From Watersipora subatra (Eukaryota; Bryozoa; Gymnolaemata; Cheilostomatida; Watersiporidae): a DNA stretch of 64,000 nucleotides. Of the stretch, positions 20,101 through 33,400 are shown piece by piece. The stretch is taken from contig NC_088708.1 in NCBI RefSeq assembly GCF_963576615.1, positions 51,137,196-51,201,195 of the forward strand, in the 5' to 3' direction. The first letter of the stretch is position 1. Every line of letters begins with the position of its first letter. A program made the translations under genes and the position numbers. Under the pieces are notes generated by a model. The model was not told the DNA's origin. It did no database searches and saw nothing but the letters and a program-made list of their open reading frames with translations.

Positions 20101-22552
20101 CCTCTCAGTTTAAAGTGAGCCTCAGAAGCATGTCGCTTTACCGATGTCGTTTTAGGGGGTTTCTTAAACGAGTAAATAGCAATTAACAGCACACCTCCGT
20201 TGTAGCCTATACTTAGCAAGAGTTTTCATTGTTCAATCGGAAAATGGTCGGCAGAGCAGTGACCATGGTGTACTTACCAAAAGCGCACAACAGATTTTAA
20301 AAATCAGTCCACACAGGGCGCACAGTATTAAAGAACGCACAGCGAATTTTTTTTAGAAAATTTTATGCTTTCAAGTGCACCCTATGGTGCAAAAAATATG
20401 CTACCATAATACTAATAATACATATGCTATGTATTATTTCAACACAGCATTGAGATGAATCTGCAAAATCGTTATCAGGTCATTGATAGGGCCTGAACTC
20501 ATCTTGTGACGAATAACAAACAAATCACAAGGACATGTGTATAGATATCTTGGCCTTAGCCACCCTCAAAAATCTTTCCTGTTGGTGTTCTACTGTGACT
20601 ATCAATGGTACAAAGTATAGCCGGCAAACAGATTGAACATACCATCAAATATGTTAACTCGTGCACACATGTTACATGATAGCGCATAAACCAAAACTCA
20701 CTGCCGTAACTCCTGTTTCCATTTCTTAACAAGACTATCCAATGCAGCTTTGTCAGTTTCTTTGTCTACCAGTACAGCATCATTCTCTATTTCCTAGAAC
20801 AAGAAATACATCTACGTACTACACAATTACGATAAAAAAGGCTACTGTATCTGTCTAGCAGATATATGACAAAAAACTATCAAACAGCATATGAAAGCTT
20901 AACGTTCAGATCTCTAAACATTTGGAACCATTTAAATTAACAGGCGGATTCGGAGAAATAGAACAAGCATAGAGCAGACACAAATAGTCCGTAGCTAGTA
21001 ACTTACCACAATCTTTGACTTGAATGCGAGGATACACTCTTTGGCACGAGCAATTAACTTGCTCACATGCTCCTTTAGATTCTCATCCTCTTTCTCTGTC
21101 GCCATCTGTACATCCTGTCATATAAATTATGTATGTATATTATATATATATAAATCTCAGTGTTTGTCTGTTGGTCGTCATTGTGCGCATACTCATGTGC
21201 AGGCCAAGCTTTAATGGCTTCACGAATCTGTTAGCACGCTGAAAAATAATGACTGTGTGCGAGATCATGACTATTCCTTTTTCCTAATGTTGGCTCAAGT
21301 TATAATAACCACTCTTATTATAGTAAAGTTACAAGCTTGAAGGTTGACTTGCAACAGAATTCGCATTTCATTTATTTGGTGTCAAAAGGTTTATCACCTC
21401 TTACTCTGCTGTGTTGTAGGTGAAAAATATGTGGAAATGTGAATGTAAGCTCTTAAAAGCTCAAGAACAAACTGTTAATCGCAGCCATCAGAAAAACGCC
21501 GTAGGTAGGAATCCCTCTCCAAAACGGCCCAAATGGGACGTAGTTGAACAAGATGTGCTTCTGTTTACACCTTCATGCAACCTCATTTGTTGAAATATTT
21601 TCACAAACATACTTCCCGCATTCAATAAAACCGTGTCTATTGTCCTTACGCGTCTATTTAATCATCATTGTAATGCTGTCACATTGAGCACTGATATCTC
21701 AAAACCTAACCTAAAATCCAGTTTAATTTTTTACTCTTAGCTCGACGGAGCGCATATCATCCTCTGATAAACATGACGAGCCTATTGGTCACCTGTAATA
21801 ATCGGAAGATGCTGCAGGAATTGTTCGCACCGTTTGGCAGGAAGTATGGGTCACATGATCAGTTGACAGCTAGATGATTAGACCAAGTTGAAACGAAACT
21901 GTAAAGTAGCGAGCATCTATACTTGATAAGGGCTTTCCGGTTGAACCCGAAGTGTTTGTCATAAACTAGTGCTACATGTTTTATATTGAGCTTTTTATTG
22001 GGCTTTCAATTCACGTGATAACATTACGCGTCAAAACAATAATCATGTCGAGTTGAGTTCGTCATCAAAATAAAGAGATTCCATCCTACGGCCATTTTTT
22101 TAACTTCATTTTTGAGCTTTTAAGAGCTTGTAATCACATTTCCACATATTTTGCACCTACAACACAACAGAGTAAGACATGGTGAATATTTTGATACCAA
22201 ATAACTGTAATGTGAATTTTGTTGCAAGGCAACCTTTAAGTTATTCAAATTCATTGAATAAAGAAACTTAGCCAATTAAAAATCAATTTTCTATGCAAAG
22301 ACTTTTTTATTATTCCGTGCAACGCCGGGCATTCAGCTAGTATTCACCAGTCTTTAGCCAGTCCTAAAATTTGTTACTTACTGCACAATAATAACAAATG
22401 CATGTGGTGGCAATGCAAAATTAAAATGTAAAAAGTTGACCGGCTCAGCTTAGTTGTGTACTTTAATGCTGTTCAATCGGAGGGTACATTCCTACCTGAA
22501 TTGCAGCATTCGCCGCAAGAGACAGCTTGATTAGTTCATCTTCCTGTTTCAT
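17167..22552 (-). CDS. BNIP1: Vesicle transport protein SEC20 (BNIP1), ER Qb-SNARE
   Basis: Six exons on the minus strand: 22496-22552 (ATG), 21007-21114, 20702-20793, 19565-19647, 18841-18966, 17167-17420 (stop TAA). All phases join, giving 239 residues (human BNIP1 has 228). An in-frame TAG 15 bases upstream supports the start. The middle carries the Sec20 motif (ITDSLVHTSRMMAEHLQRS) and coiled coil. The C-terminus has LLTKYGRKEMTDRL followed by the tail anchor FLFLAVAFFLATVLYIIKKR, very close to BNIP1. SEC20 is an ER membrane SNARE used in Golgi-to-ER retrograde fusion and, in mammals, in ER shape and mitophagy. An extra ~20-residue tail follows the anchor where the human protein stops almost at once; no HDEL-type signal is present. 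The fourth exon (RANIMFKRVHLNALAVIEQR region) is the least conserved, but its phase and splice sites fit. Confidence 0.93.
18660..18790 (+). mobile_element. SINE-like fragment with tRNA B box
   Basis: GGGTTCGAATCCCATC is a perfect B-box/TPsiC-like stem-loop at about 18713-18728. The following AGCAAACTTTTATCTTAACC is repeated in diverged form at about 18217-18243, which marks a second, older copy. Both lie in the last SEC20 intron. Confidence 0.45.
19728..20400 (-). pseudogene. Decayed DNA transposon with acidic transposase C-terminus
   Basis: The ends carry TTGCACCATAGGGTGC-type inverted repeats (left about 19736-19755, right about 20377-20392). On the minus strand, 20080-19916 encodes fragments WSNLKPAFIVRALEKEFVK and, in a shifted frame, SDESVSDDVEEEPEMWEEE then a stop. 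Such an acidic C-terminal tail is common in pogo/Tigger-like transposases. Frameshifts and stops break it. It lies in a SEC20 intron and covers no exon. Confidence 0.5.
21140..22341 (-). mobile_element. Minus-strand copy of the CCCGGCGTTGCACGG repeat, interrupted by a MITE
   Basis: Read on the minus strand it begins CTAGCTGAATGCCCGGCGTT at 22341 and ends with a CTGAGATTTATATATATA tail near 21140, as in the copies at 15755-16650 and 54781-55192. The MITE at 21341-22235 splits it. Confidence 0.65.
21341..22235. mobile_element. piggyBac-like MITE, copy 2 (895 bp), inverted
   Basis: AGGTTGACTTGCAAC to GCAACCT. It is followed by TTAA (22236-22239) and preceded by TTGA (21337-21340), a mutated target copy. 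The internal block ending in AATAAAACCGTG is in the opposite orientation to copies 1 and 3. It is inserted inside another repeat in the SEC20 first intron. Confidence 0.85.
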
Positions 22553-22567
22553 TTTGATTGATGTCTA

Positions 22568-25033
22568 AAGAACAGGCCTGAAATTTAACAAGTCCGACGT
22601 CACTTTTGTGTTCAGAATCAAAAATATGAAAAAGTAAAAAGAGATGATGAGGGCACTTAATACATGTTCAAATTATTATAAACAGTTCTTTGAGAAACAA
22701 CTACTAAATTAGGTGTTACCAATTGCAAGATCACTATTATATCTCAGTCACGGCAACTTTACATTACACTCTTATGCTTTCAATCTCCTACATGTTTCCC
22801 AGTTGCCCACCAAATCAATTTAAAAACCCTGTTCTCAATAAAATATGACTTCAATAATCTTATAATTTCAAATTGCTATTTATTTTGTAATAGAGAAAGG
22901 CAGTGAAACAATATAGCAGTTTCAAGTGAGGGAAATCTTATAATGGTAGTGATTTACTGTCTTTATATATAGATAATGGAAACAGAGATAAAACATTTCT
23001 TCCCTCCTATGACTACCCAACCTATTGACCTATTTTAAAGTGAAAAAGTCAGGAGATATTATTTGCAAGTAAACTAAAGAAGTTTGTCAAAGATTAGATA
23101 AGACTGCAGATCAAACGTTTCAAATAATCGATCCAGTTAAAAAGATTTGGGAGAAGAGACAAAACTCTGACGCTAGTGAAGCTTCGATTAAGACATAAAA
23201 ATTAGGATCACACATTTAAATAGAAGATCTAAAACTTTCAGTATGCTGACATACAAAACTGAGCGTATCATAAAAAAATATGGCACACAAAAGCGTTGGT
23301 AGGAAGAAGTTTATCATCTTCCTAACAACCTGACTGAGCGAGTTACATCTTCAGCGAAACAGCTGCCAGAAGAGAGGACAATTGACTATATCTAAACAAC
23401 AGTGTAAAACATATAAATAAGTGTAAAACATCTGTCTTTACAGTGCACTATCATGACACTGTAGGCCAGGACATTCTTACGCACAATAAAACTCTTTACA
23501 TGCCGAGTATGCAATAAGAAATTATTACACGAAACAATGTTAAATATTTTTACTATAATTACATTGTATATATTATATGAGTTAAGCCTTTGCACAAGAA
23601 AATTCTGCTGTAAAGCTAACTAATGTGAGACATTGAAGAGCCTGTCTTGAGTGCCTAAGAAAGGTGCTAACAGTGATGACCAAGGTAAGTATAAAGCTAA
23701 ATGACCATGAATGAATATTAAATGAATATTACCACAATATGCTTCAGTGATAAATAAGAGTGAATACTTCAAGCATTGCAGTTTTATGTCATCTAAGTTT
23801 ATGCGCAATATAAAAATAATAGTGATTTAATTTGGTACATTATTCAACACTTTTACATCTAAAACATATTTTAATTGTTGCACCCAACTAATACGATCTT
23901 GATGTGCCAATTGGCTAAATAATATTTATAAATTTCTTCCACATTCACAATAATCGCTATATATTGGATGATATGCATTTATTAATATATTACCGCATAT
24001 GAATGTTGAGAAAATGATTGCTGTTACAATATGACTTTGCAGACAAGCGAAGAATCTGATTACATCATGAAAGCTCTTAGGCTGAGTGCTTTTTCTCCGC
24101 ATAACCTGCTGGCATATTTTTCAATATAACCCATTCAGTTAGCTATTAAAGTAAACTGATGCAGTGCAAGCAACTATTCAATCCATTAACCAGATTATAC
24201 CACAAAACCTAATAGCCTGAATTTCATTGCGATCGCCCTGGTTATAAGATAAAAAAAGAAGACAAGATAGTTATCGCTAGAGGATATGGTAGCCTTAGCG
24301 CTTAAGTGTACCAGTTAGCCCAAAATATAATATCAGCACAAGCAAAAATAAATCTCAGTCTTTTTACAGGCTTTCTGAACTAATACAACAGTGCATATAT
24401 GAAAAGTATTAGATCTGATCGTGAACCTAGCACTGTTTTTAGTTGTAGCACAAAACAAACTGATAATCATTTACATGTAGCTAATTTTTTCCCATATCAT
24501 TCAGTGTAACATAGACCTATGAATAGCACGTGTTCTGAGCTGTTAGATTGGTGTGGATTAGTAGGCATCCCATGTCGGACTATTGTAGCAGACTGAAAAA
24601 TCTGCAGTTTAGTTCTCATCATAAATAAAATCTTCTAGTTTTCAAAATATCACAAAGAGAAAGTGAAAGAAAACTAAAACGCTGGTTTATTTCTGAATAT
24701 ATATATATTTATATTTTAAAAGTTGGTATTTTAACTGATAAAATTTTTAAATTAAATCTATTTATACCAATATAATAATTTTTTTACCATCATGTATTTG
24801 CCGTCAATTATTTTGATGTTAGAACACAAACCAACTGTTGCAGACAAAAATGATCGCGATGCAAGCTTCAACCTGTGACATAAAGGCCTTTTATTACGCA
24901 AAAAATAGATGTATGATATACGATGCCGACAATTAGTCATCGCGTAAAGGTGAGACAAAAGCTCTTCCATTGGCCACCATTTTAATACATTTTCATCATC
25001 TAGTTGCTACACAACGAGTTTTGCTTAACCAAT
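22568..25033. other. Intergenic, nothing recognised
   Basis: About 2.4 kb of AT-rich DNA between the SEC20 start and the small plus-strand gene. No exon, repeat family or RNA gene could be supported. A short (TA)n tract lies near 24700. Confidence 0.5.
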
Positions 25034-26521
25034 ATGGCAGATAACTTTGAGGCTGAAGCCGATTCTACAAATGGAGCGTCTGTTAGGGAATTACACCAAT
25101 TGGCTTATGCGCAACTTGTGGAATGCGCTAACAAGAAATTCCTCATTCACACAAACAAAAAATCTAAAAAATTGGGCATAAAGGTTAGTTATTATTATAA
25201 GTGATTAAAACCTATTAATGCATGTTCTGCTTTTATGAATAAAGATTCTGAACGGACCATTTATTAATAACACGGTTCTCGAAATGAGCCATTTTAACAT
25301 AATTATACAGTGTTAAAGCTGTTTCTAGTCAATGTTTTCCACTGATATGGAAAATATCATTCAGTCCAATTTTATGACTTGAAAATGTTGACAGAACCTG
25401 GTATTTAGTCAAAATTTCATAAAAATATTATGCAAACACCAATCTGTAATATTATTTGCTATTGCAATAAAAGTTTGTGCTGTAAGTAAACCTTCAAGTG
25501 ATTAGCAGTATAATGAATGATAAATCATATTGATAGAGGAAAGAAAATAACTCTGTTTTATTTTGTAAATTAATTCAATAATTGGAAAACCTATGAAATT
25601 TGTAGAAATTTCATTTTCAAGTTTTTTCCCTTTTTAACACAATTACTATTATTTGATGATATGGTTACTGACAAAGTCATGAGATGTTACAACATAAAAA
25701 ACTTGATACTGTTTTCCGAATTTTACTTATTTAACCGCAATTGAAGTTTATACTTATATTTTAAACTGGTTGATCATGGCTTATCTAGTTTAAATATCTC
25801 TGCATATAATATATGTTGCTCTAGAACAGTGTTCTCTAAAATAAAAACCCCATAACTGAACGAAAGTATTAGTATTTTGGTTTTTGTCGTCTAATAGCTG
25901 TAAAATTCAGTTATGTTACTCGTAAAACAAAGTTCTGTTGTGCAAGCTTGTGAAATACCCATCGCCCTCCATCAAGATTTTAATCTGTGCTTCAAACAGT
26001 GAACCTGTAAAAAAGTTGGTACACTTTGTGCACTGGGTAGCCCTCATTAGAACATATGATAGTCGTGTTTGCTAGTATGATAGTAGTAGCTACAAGATAT
26101 GATGACATAGATTACAAAACACAGTAGCCATATTGACAAGATCCAAAAGTTTCGATCATATAATATACTCTTGTGACTACAACATAAAAATGTTTCATGT
26201 AGGCTTTCAGCAGTATTTTTAGTGCAGTTTAAATTGACAAAATAATCACTTTTTTTCAAAGTCCCTCTGGTGTAGCAAAAATATCTGTGACTAGCTTATA
26301 TATGTAATATTACTCATACTGACTGATACCCTACCCTACAACCCAATAGACAATGTATTATAGTGTTTTCACATGTTTACATATTTCATGTTTCATAGTA
26401 GTTCTGTTGTAAATTTTTTTATTGCTCACACCTATTTAGCATTCTTTATACTTGTGTTGTACAGAGCCATGGTGACGGGCTTCACTCAACCATCTTGAGT
26501 TACTTATTCAATAAACAGTGA
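25034..26521 (+). CDS. Probable small two-exon gene, unidentified 68-residue protein
   Basis: Exon 1, 25034-25183: ATG in context ACCAATATGG, opening MADNFEAEADSTNGASV, then RELHQLAYAQLVECANKK, ending in a basic KKSKKLGIK and a GTTAGT donor. Exon 2, 26465-26521, follows TTGTACAG and continues in phase with SHGDGLHSTILSYLFNKQ and a stop. The joined protein is a short helix-forming and basic polypeptide with no signal peptide or membrane segment. I do not recognise the family. Codon choice and amino-acid mix look more like coding DNA than the surrounding AT-rich sequence. AATAAA overlaps the last codons at 26510-26515, unusually early for a poly(A) signal. A pure coincidence of two open exons with good splice sites cannot be excluded. 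Confidence 0.45.
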
Positions 26522-28432
26522 CTACCAAGTTACTCTCATACACAACTATCAATAACAATCAAGCACTAAACAACATAACATTACAATATAGAGTGATTAT
26601 TTGTCTCAGGTGCTAAATTACGTCTTAAAAAATCTGTTTAAATTAGCACTAAAAGTAATAAAAAGAAGTTTAAATAGTCGTAGAAGCCGTTCATTTTTTT
26701 CTATATTCCACATACACTGATCCCACTCGTATAACCAGTGAAGCAATATAACTATTCTTCTACTTCCATTAGTATTAAACCAGCTCAAAACTTTGTCAGA
26801 TAATTTACAGAAGTATTTACAGCTAAAGTAACAAAACACAAACAGTACGCTCAATAGTCATCGTTGTACGTACGGCCAACCTGACAAATTTCCTAGATCA
26901 ACCTTGACCTTAGTTTAACGACAATTGCTAGCTTTCGTGGTTGGGCGTTTACAATGTCTTTACGTAGTTAAAATTGTGTCAGATTGACTTTCACCTTCCA
27001 AAAACCCACTTCAAAAAGTAGTTAGGGTTACTTAACCACAACAATTCTACTTCACCATGTTTTACTTTGTTGGTGACTCCCATTGGTGACTTTTTCTTTC
27101 CTAGAGGTTTAAAAAACTCCAAAATAGTATTTCAAACTATTGGTAAAATCCGTTTTTTGCTTGCTGAATAATAACTAATCATTTAATTATTAATAGAATT
27201 TATACTTCTCTGTTAGTTTAAACTGATATAAAAGTCCTCCAGCCAATATTTAATTTTAGCACTAGCTCTAAGCTTCAAAAAGTGTAAAAAAATTCAGCTC
27301 AATGAAAATGTATGCAAATTTTCGGAACGCACGCCGCCACCGAAAGTGAGGCTTCATATAAAACAGTGTTTACACGATGGTCCATACTCTTCTTTGTTCT
27401 ACCAATGATATACAGCCCCCATGGGGAGCTGTATGTAATTGGTTCTACTCAAGATGAGCTTATTCATAGCATCTACGTTTATCAACGTTTGTATCCTCAT
27501 TCCTCACCGTTCAAACAGTCAAGCTAAACCTGGGCTAACTTACATATAGTACGTGTACTAAATGATCTAGGAATTAGGTATACGTGCCGTCTTCATAATA
27601 CAGTGACAATACATAAACAATACAATACAGAAACAGTGACAAAAGGTTCTTACCGCGCCTTGTTAACGATGGTTTGTCGACTCATAAGAAACGCTGCGCC
27701 TTAAGTCTTTCATAGTTCATGTATATAGGCAGACTTGCTAGATCATTTAATACATGTAGTTAACCAGGTTTATTTTGATTTGGTAGTTTCTGTGTTTCAA
27801 ACTGGTATGCATTTTTCTAGTCAGTACTTGACGACATACTATATATCGCATGTCGCTAGGTTTCTTACTCATATATGGAACATTAATTCATGTACTGTGG
27901 CGGGATCGTATCTGTGATGGGGAATATCCATAGATATATATACCTATATAGGTATATATATCTATAGGTATATATATATATATATATATCTATGGGAATA
28001 TCCCATAGCTTCATCATTGGCTAGTTCATCGAACTGTACGTTTTGCGGAGGTGCAAGTGATAATCGTCAGTATGACTTATTGATAATAGATGTATTCCAC
28101 GATAACATTTGCGTACTTATGCGGCATGCAGCAACTCCTAATGTAATCAACTGGCGTGAGTAAATAACTGCAAATTTGGTTATACAAGCTTCGCCCGCAT
28201 TATCTTACAAGCTGATTTTTATTTGTTATCTCCTAAGCGCATCAAGCAGTATGCCACTTCTTAGCTCATGCTTTATATTTCCATCTGACGTCTGCATAAT
28301 CAACGATCATTGTTTATTTATTCATTGTTTTATTGAAATATACATGAATCCAAAAATGACCAGTCGTATTGAAATTATATTTCTTTTAAAAGTAACAAGT
28401 ACGAAAAACAAAAAAGCTGTAGAACGAATAAA
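26522..28432. other. Intergenic, no gene recognised
   Basis: Between the small gene and the actin 3' end. It holds an AT-rich palindrome (listed) and short chance reading frames. TTTATT at 28328-28333 (AATAAA on the minus strand) could serve actin polyadenylation, about 100 bp past its stop. Confidence 0.5.
27925..28012. repeat. AT-rich palindrome around (TA)n
   Basis: GGGAATATCCATAGATATAT at about 27919-27938 is mirrored by ATATCTATGGGAATATCCC near 27986-28004, with repeated CTATAGGTATATATA blocks between. It is either a cruciform-prone microsatellite or the remains of a small foldback element. Confidence 0.7.
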
Positions 28433-29870
<1,438 letters not shown>

Positions 29871-30471
29871 TTTTGCGCTTAAACCTGCAAGCTCCGCCTT
29901 TGATAAATAGTCCCGCCTAGTCTGACTTATATCATTTGGAATGACATTCGCAACCAATGGAACAGCGACACGATTTTGTGATTATTCATCGCTACCATCT
30001 CACAAACATGCATAGTTATTCACTCTAAAGGAAACTTATTCCTTTGTTAGTCATAATCGATGTATATCGATTGCTCAACCGGAACTTCAGCCCTTTGAAT
30101 GGTAGTTCGTGAAAATATCATTTATTTAGCATCCACAATATAGCTTAATTCTTATTCCAAGATGTTTACTTGCTAAATATTGTTTACTGATTTCTCAAGC
30201 AATACAGTGCTATCCCAACAATGGCACAAATTAACTGCAAAATAGTTCACTACTAGTTTACTGTATATTTTTTATCAACAAAAACATAAATAAACTGTAA
30301 AGTAGATAGGTAGTATAGAAATGAATATGAAAATTTGAGCATGCATTTTTTTATACATATAGGAGCAATGTCAATATCTTGAAGATGTAACGTTATGCGG
30401 CTAAGACTTTACCAGGATCGAAATGTAAATCACCCTGTCACTGGCCCATCTATACACAGCTGTGTTCCTAA

Positions 30472-33400
30472 CTAATTGCATCTGAATAGTGGTGTTGCAG
30501 AATATGGTTGGTGGCTGTTGGGGTAAAACACTTGCGCCATCGCCATCGTATCTATGGTTGCCCAATCCTCTGAAGATGGCAATGCAGTGGAGCTTGGAAT
30601 GAACTTCTGCTCTTCTCCAATATAATATGGATGTCGAAGCAGAGAATTGTGCTGTAACGAGCAAACGAGGTTAGACTTTTGTATTAACTTCTGACTTTTG
30701 TATCAGCTGTTTAAAATGACAATTAGGCCTACAACATAATTTATCGAGCGTTTGCGTCTAACCGAGCTGCTGTTACCAACAAACATAGTGGGGCACCTAG
30801 TAATTGTCTGATCTTTTATGATGATGTCACATATGCATGTACTTGGCGCCAGTCATTCCGGCTCTACCCACATATTACTGGTTGAGAAGGACCTATCTCT
30901 TGAAATACTAGTTTTGGATGAGTTTCAGTGACTCTAAAGTGATTAAACATGATTTTTTGCTCATAGTAATTGCAAGCTTTTATTCAGCATGTTCTTCTGA
31001 GTTGTCTTATGATGTTAAGATTAGGCTATCCGCAAGAGCCCTACGTGTTCTGACACAAAACGAAATGCCTAAAAGCTGAAAAATACATTGTTTATCAATA
31101 CTATCATTTCATCTACACCGTGCCATAAAAATTTTTGTAATAATCGACATGTTGTCTGCCATTGAGGTAGGTAGCCTACCATCAAAATACTCATTGTCAA
31201 TAGGGTAGATATACAGTAGCACACACATATGGTAAATATAGCAATATACTGGTGTAGTCTTTTCTGCAGGAATGGCTTAGGTAACCTACCAGTTGCTTTT
31301 GCTTGTTCAAATACTGACTTTGTACGTTGAGTTTCCAGCTCTGAAAAACATAACGGTATTGTTTATTGTTTAGTAATTCCTGTATTTCTACTGGAGTAGA
31401 CAAAAAAGATTATAGTAAGGGATGTAAGAGTGCCTCAATCTGTGCACTTGATGAAGGCTGGCATACACTGGAGAAATATTGAGGATTAGCTAGCGGTATA
31501 CTATGACAAAAATATGATAGAGAGAAACGTTGTTCTTGACATTCCTTCTTATCTAGTTCTGTTGTATAGTATGAATTAAGCAAGCAAATTCATTTTTAAA
31601 ATATTGTATTTATTCTTCATTTTATTTTTGTATTATCGAGTAGTTCAGTTAAATTTTTGAAAGCTGATCTACTGATTGCCTGTCAATCGCTATAAACTAT
31701 CATGATATCACACGAAAATATCATGTATTGTTTATCACACCCAAACTCATGGAATATTTCTTCAGTGAAATATTTCTTCTTTCTCTTAACCTAGGAGCAG
31801 CTACGCGCTGCTCCTAGGTTTTTTATGTTTATTTTAATATATCGAAATTGCCAGAAATACCGTGAGGTTTGAAAATGTACTCAGATTTAGAAAATAATCA
31901 AGTGGAAACATTTAGCATTCTTTTCAAATAGCACATTCACTTAAGTATTGGTATATACGGTAGATATACCAGTCTCGTTTATGTGATCTCCCCTTTTTGT
32001 TTTATATTACACCAAATATGAAAACCTCAATTATTTTACCTTTTAACGGTGTGATAGGTATAGCCTAACATGAGACATTTTCTCGCAACATTACTATTTG
32101 CTCATACTCGCTGAAATCTACATGCAAGCATTTAAAATTGGCTGTAAGTTTACCCCGCTGACAGTCAGTTGCTAGCGTGTTCCCTATCGGATGCTGCCTC
32201 AGGAAAAGCGAGTTCCGACCTTGAATAGAGACCGATTATCAGAACAGGAAAAGAATAATTCATCTTAGAATCTCTGAGACAATCATGACAGGATAGTATC
32301 ATGTTTATGCATTAGAGAGACCCAACCGGATGGGGCAGCTGGTCGGTCTCAATGCATCAGATGGGAATATTCATTTGTAATCACCCTTCTCATCTAGACT
32401 ATGAATCATCCGCGTCGGAATGACTTTTTATGACTAATTCTATTGCGAAACCTTCTGCCACAGTATACTTGCCTTGAAATAACTCGAGAGCCGCTAGCTA
32501 TGGAGAGCGCATAATGACTCCCTAGTGAATATTTCATGAATATTTATTTGTTGGCTTTAGATTAGTCTACAGATGACCAGCGTCTGAGTTGAAAAAGACT
32601 TTAGCAGACAATGAATCCAGGGTACCGGCTTAAAATCATTCTCCTAAACTAGGTCGTTTATTAAATATGCAGTCAACAATGTTTGTCAAAGGCTGTGGGC
32701 GTGAGCATTCTTTACATCACTTCATAGATAACAAACGAGATGAATAGTGACACTGAACATCTCCTTATATGGGCATATAAGCTAGTCAAGCGATAACAAC
32801 TATTCACGTCACAAGCGTTGCGCTATATCAATCACCAGTCAACCATCGGACAAAGTCGAATGGCACGATTATAATCAAGCATACAATTTGTATCAAAGCC
32901 GGTTCCGGGTAAGCAAACAAGTGGGTCAGTGGTATCGAGGAAGACTGTCAAGTCACAGTTGCTACGCCTTTAAACGCTGCCCATTTCACTAGCTGACTTC
33001 ATCCTTACTGGTTCATTAGTGTGATAATACGCTAATTATGCTTGTTCGCTGTAAGAATGTACAATGATATTATCATATCATAGCTAAGAGGGAGGGGCGC
33101 ATGCTGCAGTTTCACTCCTGATATGGGCAATCGAATTCTCTGCCTACAAATGGCCATCCAATAGTCACTGACTCGTACAGCAATACCTAATAAATCCTAT
33201 AAGCAAGCATCAAGTAAAAGGCCAGTCAGCAAACCCTCTCAAAGGGTGCAAACTTTTGTAGGGTTAACGTTTGTACAAGCCGAATATCCTTTAATAAGGT
33301 CTTAAAACAGCTTGGTCACAAGCCTGTAAGTGATGCTACACAAAGCTTGGTCACAAGCCTGTAAGTGATGCTACACAAAGCTTGGTCACAAGCCTGTAAG

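Noticed and set aside
27312-27527. 71-codon plus-strand frame
   Set aside because: No homology or splice partner; length expected by chance.
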